Shown here piece by piece: positions 62,201 through 64,000 of a DNA stretch of 64,000 nucleotides. Under the pieces are notes generated by a model. The model did not search any database and was not told the origin of the DNA. It worked only from the letters and a program-made list of their open reading frames with translations. Each line of letters begins with the position of its first letter. Positions within the stretch are counted from its first letter, which is position 1. The position numbers were made by a program, and so were the translations under genes. The stretch is from Chromera velia (lineage: Eukaryota > Sar > Chromeraceae): contig JAHBMJ010005711.1 in the NCBI GenBank assembly GCA_018398765.1, forward strand, positions 1 through 64,000. Direction: 5' to 3'.

Positions 62201-64000
62201 CCTCGAAGGTTTTTGACAAAAGAAGAGACGGCAACATCGCCCTGTGCGCTCTATCCAGTTGAGTCCTGTTTTCACGCGCTCTGCCTCCTCTGGGTCCTGG
62301 TCTGTCTCCAAGTCCTCCGAATCCGAGTCGACCCTCTCCATCATGCCGCCCTCTTCAACATACATTGAACTGGCACGAGAGGGATTCAAACTTACAGTCG
62401 GGTTTCTTTGAAAGGGCCCCGAAGATCCTGAAGGCTTCTTCCCCCCACTCTCTCTCTGGTCAACCCCCTCCCTTCCAAGCAACGCCGCACCCAAATCAAG
62501 GGGAGGTACAGGAGACCCCCCAACGTTGGCCCTTTTACTCTCTGCTGCAGAGGTCTCATGGAGGTTGGAGGGTGGGGCTTCAACCACAACTTCCCTGCTG
62601 CTGCTACTGATTCCATTCTTCCCACTGCCGTCACGTCCCCCACTCCCACGAACCGATGGGGGATCGTCCAGAACTCCTCTGTCTCTGCTGTGAATTGCAC
62701 CGGTGCTCCCTGCTTTCCTGCTGCTCCCGGTCTTTCTATACCATGGCGGGTCGATGCGGGGACTGAGCTCGAAGTGTCCCCGAGTGCCGTCCATTTTCTC
62801 CAAGTCGATAGGAACGGTGCCGCTCCGTCGAGGTTTCCCTTCCTCTTCCCCAGCACATGCACGTTGGACAGATGGGCCCTGCTGACCCTCTATCTCTTCC
62901 ACCTCCTCCCGTAAATCTTCAGGGGGAATGAAGCCGTCCGCAGCCGTTGAGCGAAGCTCGTCCCTTTGGCCAAGCTCTTTCATCCTGCACAGAAGAGATG
63001 GGAAGGACACAGAAGATGGGCGGAGACTTACTCAGAAATATGTTTTCAATCACTTGATGGCGGAAAGGGGTTGTCCTCCACCTCCTTTTTTCCCGACTAG
63101 CTCCCTTTCTCGTCGTTTCGAATTCGTCCCCAAACCGTTCTTCATTCTCAAACGACGACAGAAACCAATAGATTCTTCTTTCACTGATTCTGACTAGGGA
63201 GGGCAACTAGTCACAATCAAAGGGTTGAGACGTCACGTACTGACCTACCCACGCCCCGACCGCCCAATCATTCTCTCACCCATGCGCTCGCGCCCTGCTC
63301 ACTCTCTCAGAGACAAAAACCAAAACAGAAAGAACAGACTCACGCTGCGGCATGCGCACAGAGACCGAGGAGGATCGCCTCGAAAAACAGCTTCACCTGA
63401 TCGTCGAGTTCACCTGAGAGCCCGAGTTCTGCCCAAGAGAGAACCCAAGGAGAGCAGAGGGGGGAGGCACCGTGTGGACACTTCTCCTTGTACGCAGGAA
63501 TCCACAGGCTGTAGTACATCCATCTCCAGAGGGGTCCAAGCAGACTCACATACCTGCAAGGAAAATCGTATACAGACATGAATGCGCATACATACTCATA
63601 CACATACATGCAAGCATGTACCCTGTCTCATAGTCGAGCATGCACAAAACTTACATACACAACCCATGCCCAGGCGGATGAGACATGCGAAAGAAAAGGC
63701 GGACAGAGGACGCGAGAGAGGTTTCAGAAAAAGAGTGGCGGTGAAGCAGAAGGGCGGCGAGTCATTGTCCTTTAATCAGTCGAGAGAGCCAGGGAGAGAG
63801 AGAGCCGACCTGAGAACGAAAAAAAAAAAAAAAGAGAGAGAGCCAGGGAGAGAGAGAGCCGACCTGAGAAGAACGATCAAACACGCGAACACGGCCTGAA
63901 CCTTCCACGTTCTCCTCATGTCTCCATACCGTCTCCTCAGGACTTCCATCGCTGCCACCAGAAAGAAAAGAAGGAAAATTGCAGAGTCCACCGAGACGGG
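47500..64000 (-). CDS. PIEZO: Giant PIEZO mechanosensitive ion channel (N-terminus outside window)
   Basis: Sixteen exons join in phase: 64000-63864 (partial), 63553-63344, 62984-62084, about 61823-61656, 61182-60156, 59777-57807, 57384-56549, 56379-53217, 52992-52826, 52539-51748, 51224-50855, 50277-50142, 49776-49598, 49165-49063, 48790-48555 and 48204-47500. They encode about 3,700 residues, against about 2,500 for a whole animal PIEZO. PIEZO channels are trimeric, force-gated cation channels of the plasma or internal membranes. Diagnostic stretches are QFSAGMVWSILGHIFIAVID plus RALYR, the anchor FLEELRVMIDW...FMWFKLEDAFAILYI, the outer helix after WISEKFWGG, LWQISP in the cap, and the pore helix NVIGLYITVVYAVGRLLRSI. 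Hydrophobic blade segments in earlier exons alternate with very long S/G/R/E-rich, probably disordered loops. The C-terminus has a basic tail. Intron donors often have C at +3. Confidence 0.93.
48233..48290. repeat. Short GA-rich run in PIEZO intron
   Basis: GAGTGAGTGAGAGAGAGAGA-type sequence just upstream (minus strand) of the last PIEZO exon. Confidence 0.6.
50788..50840. repeat. (CA)n-(GA)n microsatellite in PIEZO intron
   Basis: CA dinucleotides followed by GA dinucleotides, close to the donor of the exon 51224-50855. Confidence 0.9.
53092..53200. repeat. (TG)n and (GA)n microsatellite in PIEZO intron
   Basis: A TG/CG run is followed by a long GA run, ending about 15 bp from the donor of the 3.2-kb exon. 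Confidence 0.9.
63782..63870. repeat. Tandem duplication across a PIEZO exon-intron border
   Basis: GAGAGAGCCAGGGAGAGAGA plus GAGCCGACCTGAGAA occurs at about 63782-63817 and again at about 63834-63869, separated by a run of A. The second copy contains the end of the exon and its donor, so the first copy carries a second, intronic donor look-alike. Confidence 0.85.

Overview
The window is nuclear DNA of an intron-rich protist. Genes are split by many short GT-AG introns, proteins carry long low-complexity insertions, and transposon remains fill the spaces between genes. Together with a PIEZO channel and a U5 snRNP protein this fits a unicellular alveolate, perhaps a chromerid. The lineage is an inference from style, not a proof. 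There is one gap of N (17037-17363) and two single ambiguous bases.

Left third (1-14.6 kb): mobile-element graveyard. A Ty3/gypsy element with a chromodomain-like integrase tail occupies 1-5610 on the minus strand, followed by a small LTR-flanked, gag-only element (6031-9126). Next come an inverted-repeat element enclosing a LINE 3' end (9776-11345) and a longer decayed LINE (11400-14640).

15-27 kb: a minus-strand gene for a SANT/Myb-like protein with a charged, acidic tail (16522-19750) is followed by about 7 kb without a recognisable host gene. That stretch holds a GC-rich palindromic spike and a run of decayed coding-like segments of unknown origin (22.3-26.4 kb). It also has a 330-bp (TG)n tract.

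27.2-43.3 kb: a complete 11-exon gene for the U5 snRNP WD40 protein SNRNP40 (minus strand) lies head to head with a plus-strand gene or gene pair of unknown function (32845-36151 and about 37215-43296).

43.3-47.5 kb: a tail-to-tail spacer with a 1.1-kb terminal-inverted-repeat element and copies of an (ATCA)n-tailed dispersed repeat.

47.5-64 kb: the 3' part of a giant PIEZO mechanosensitive channel gene on the minus strand. Sixteen exons encode about 3,700 residues here and the N-terminus lies beyond the right edge. The pore, cap and anchor are recognisable, while cytosolic loops are greatly expanded. Across the two best-anchored genes, introns often have C at donor position +3 and nearly always end in GCAG. 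This may be a real feature of this organism's splicing.
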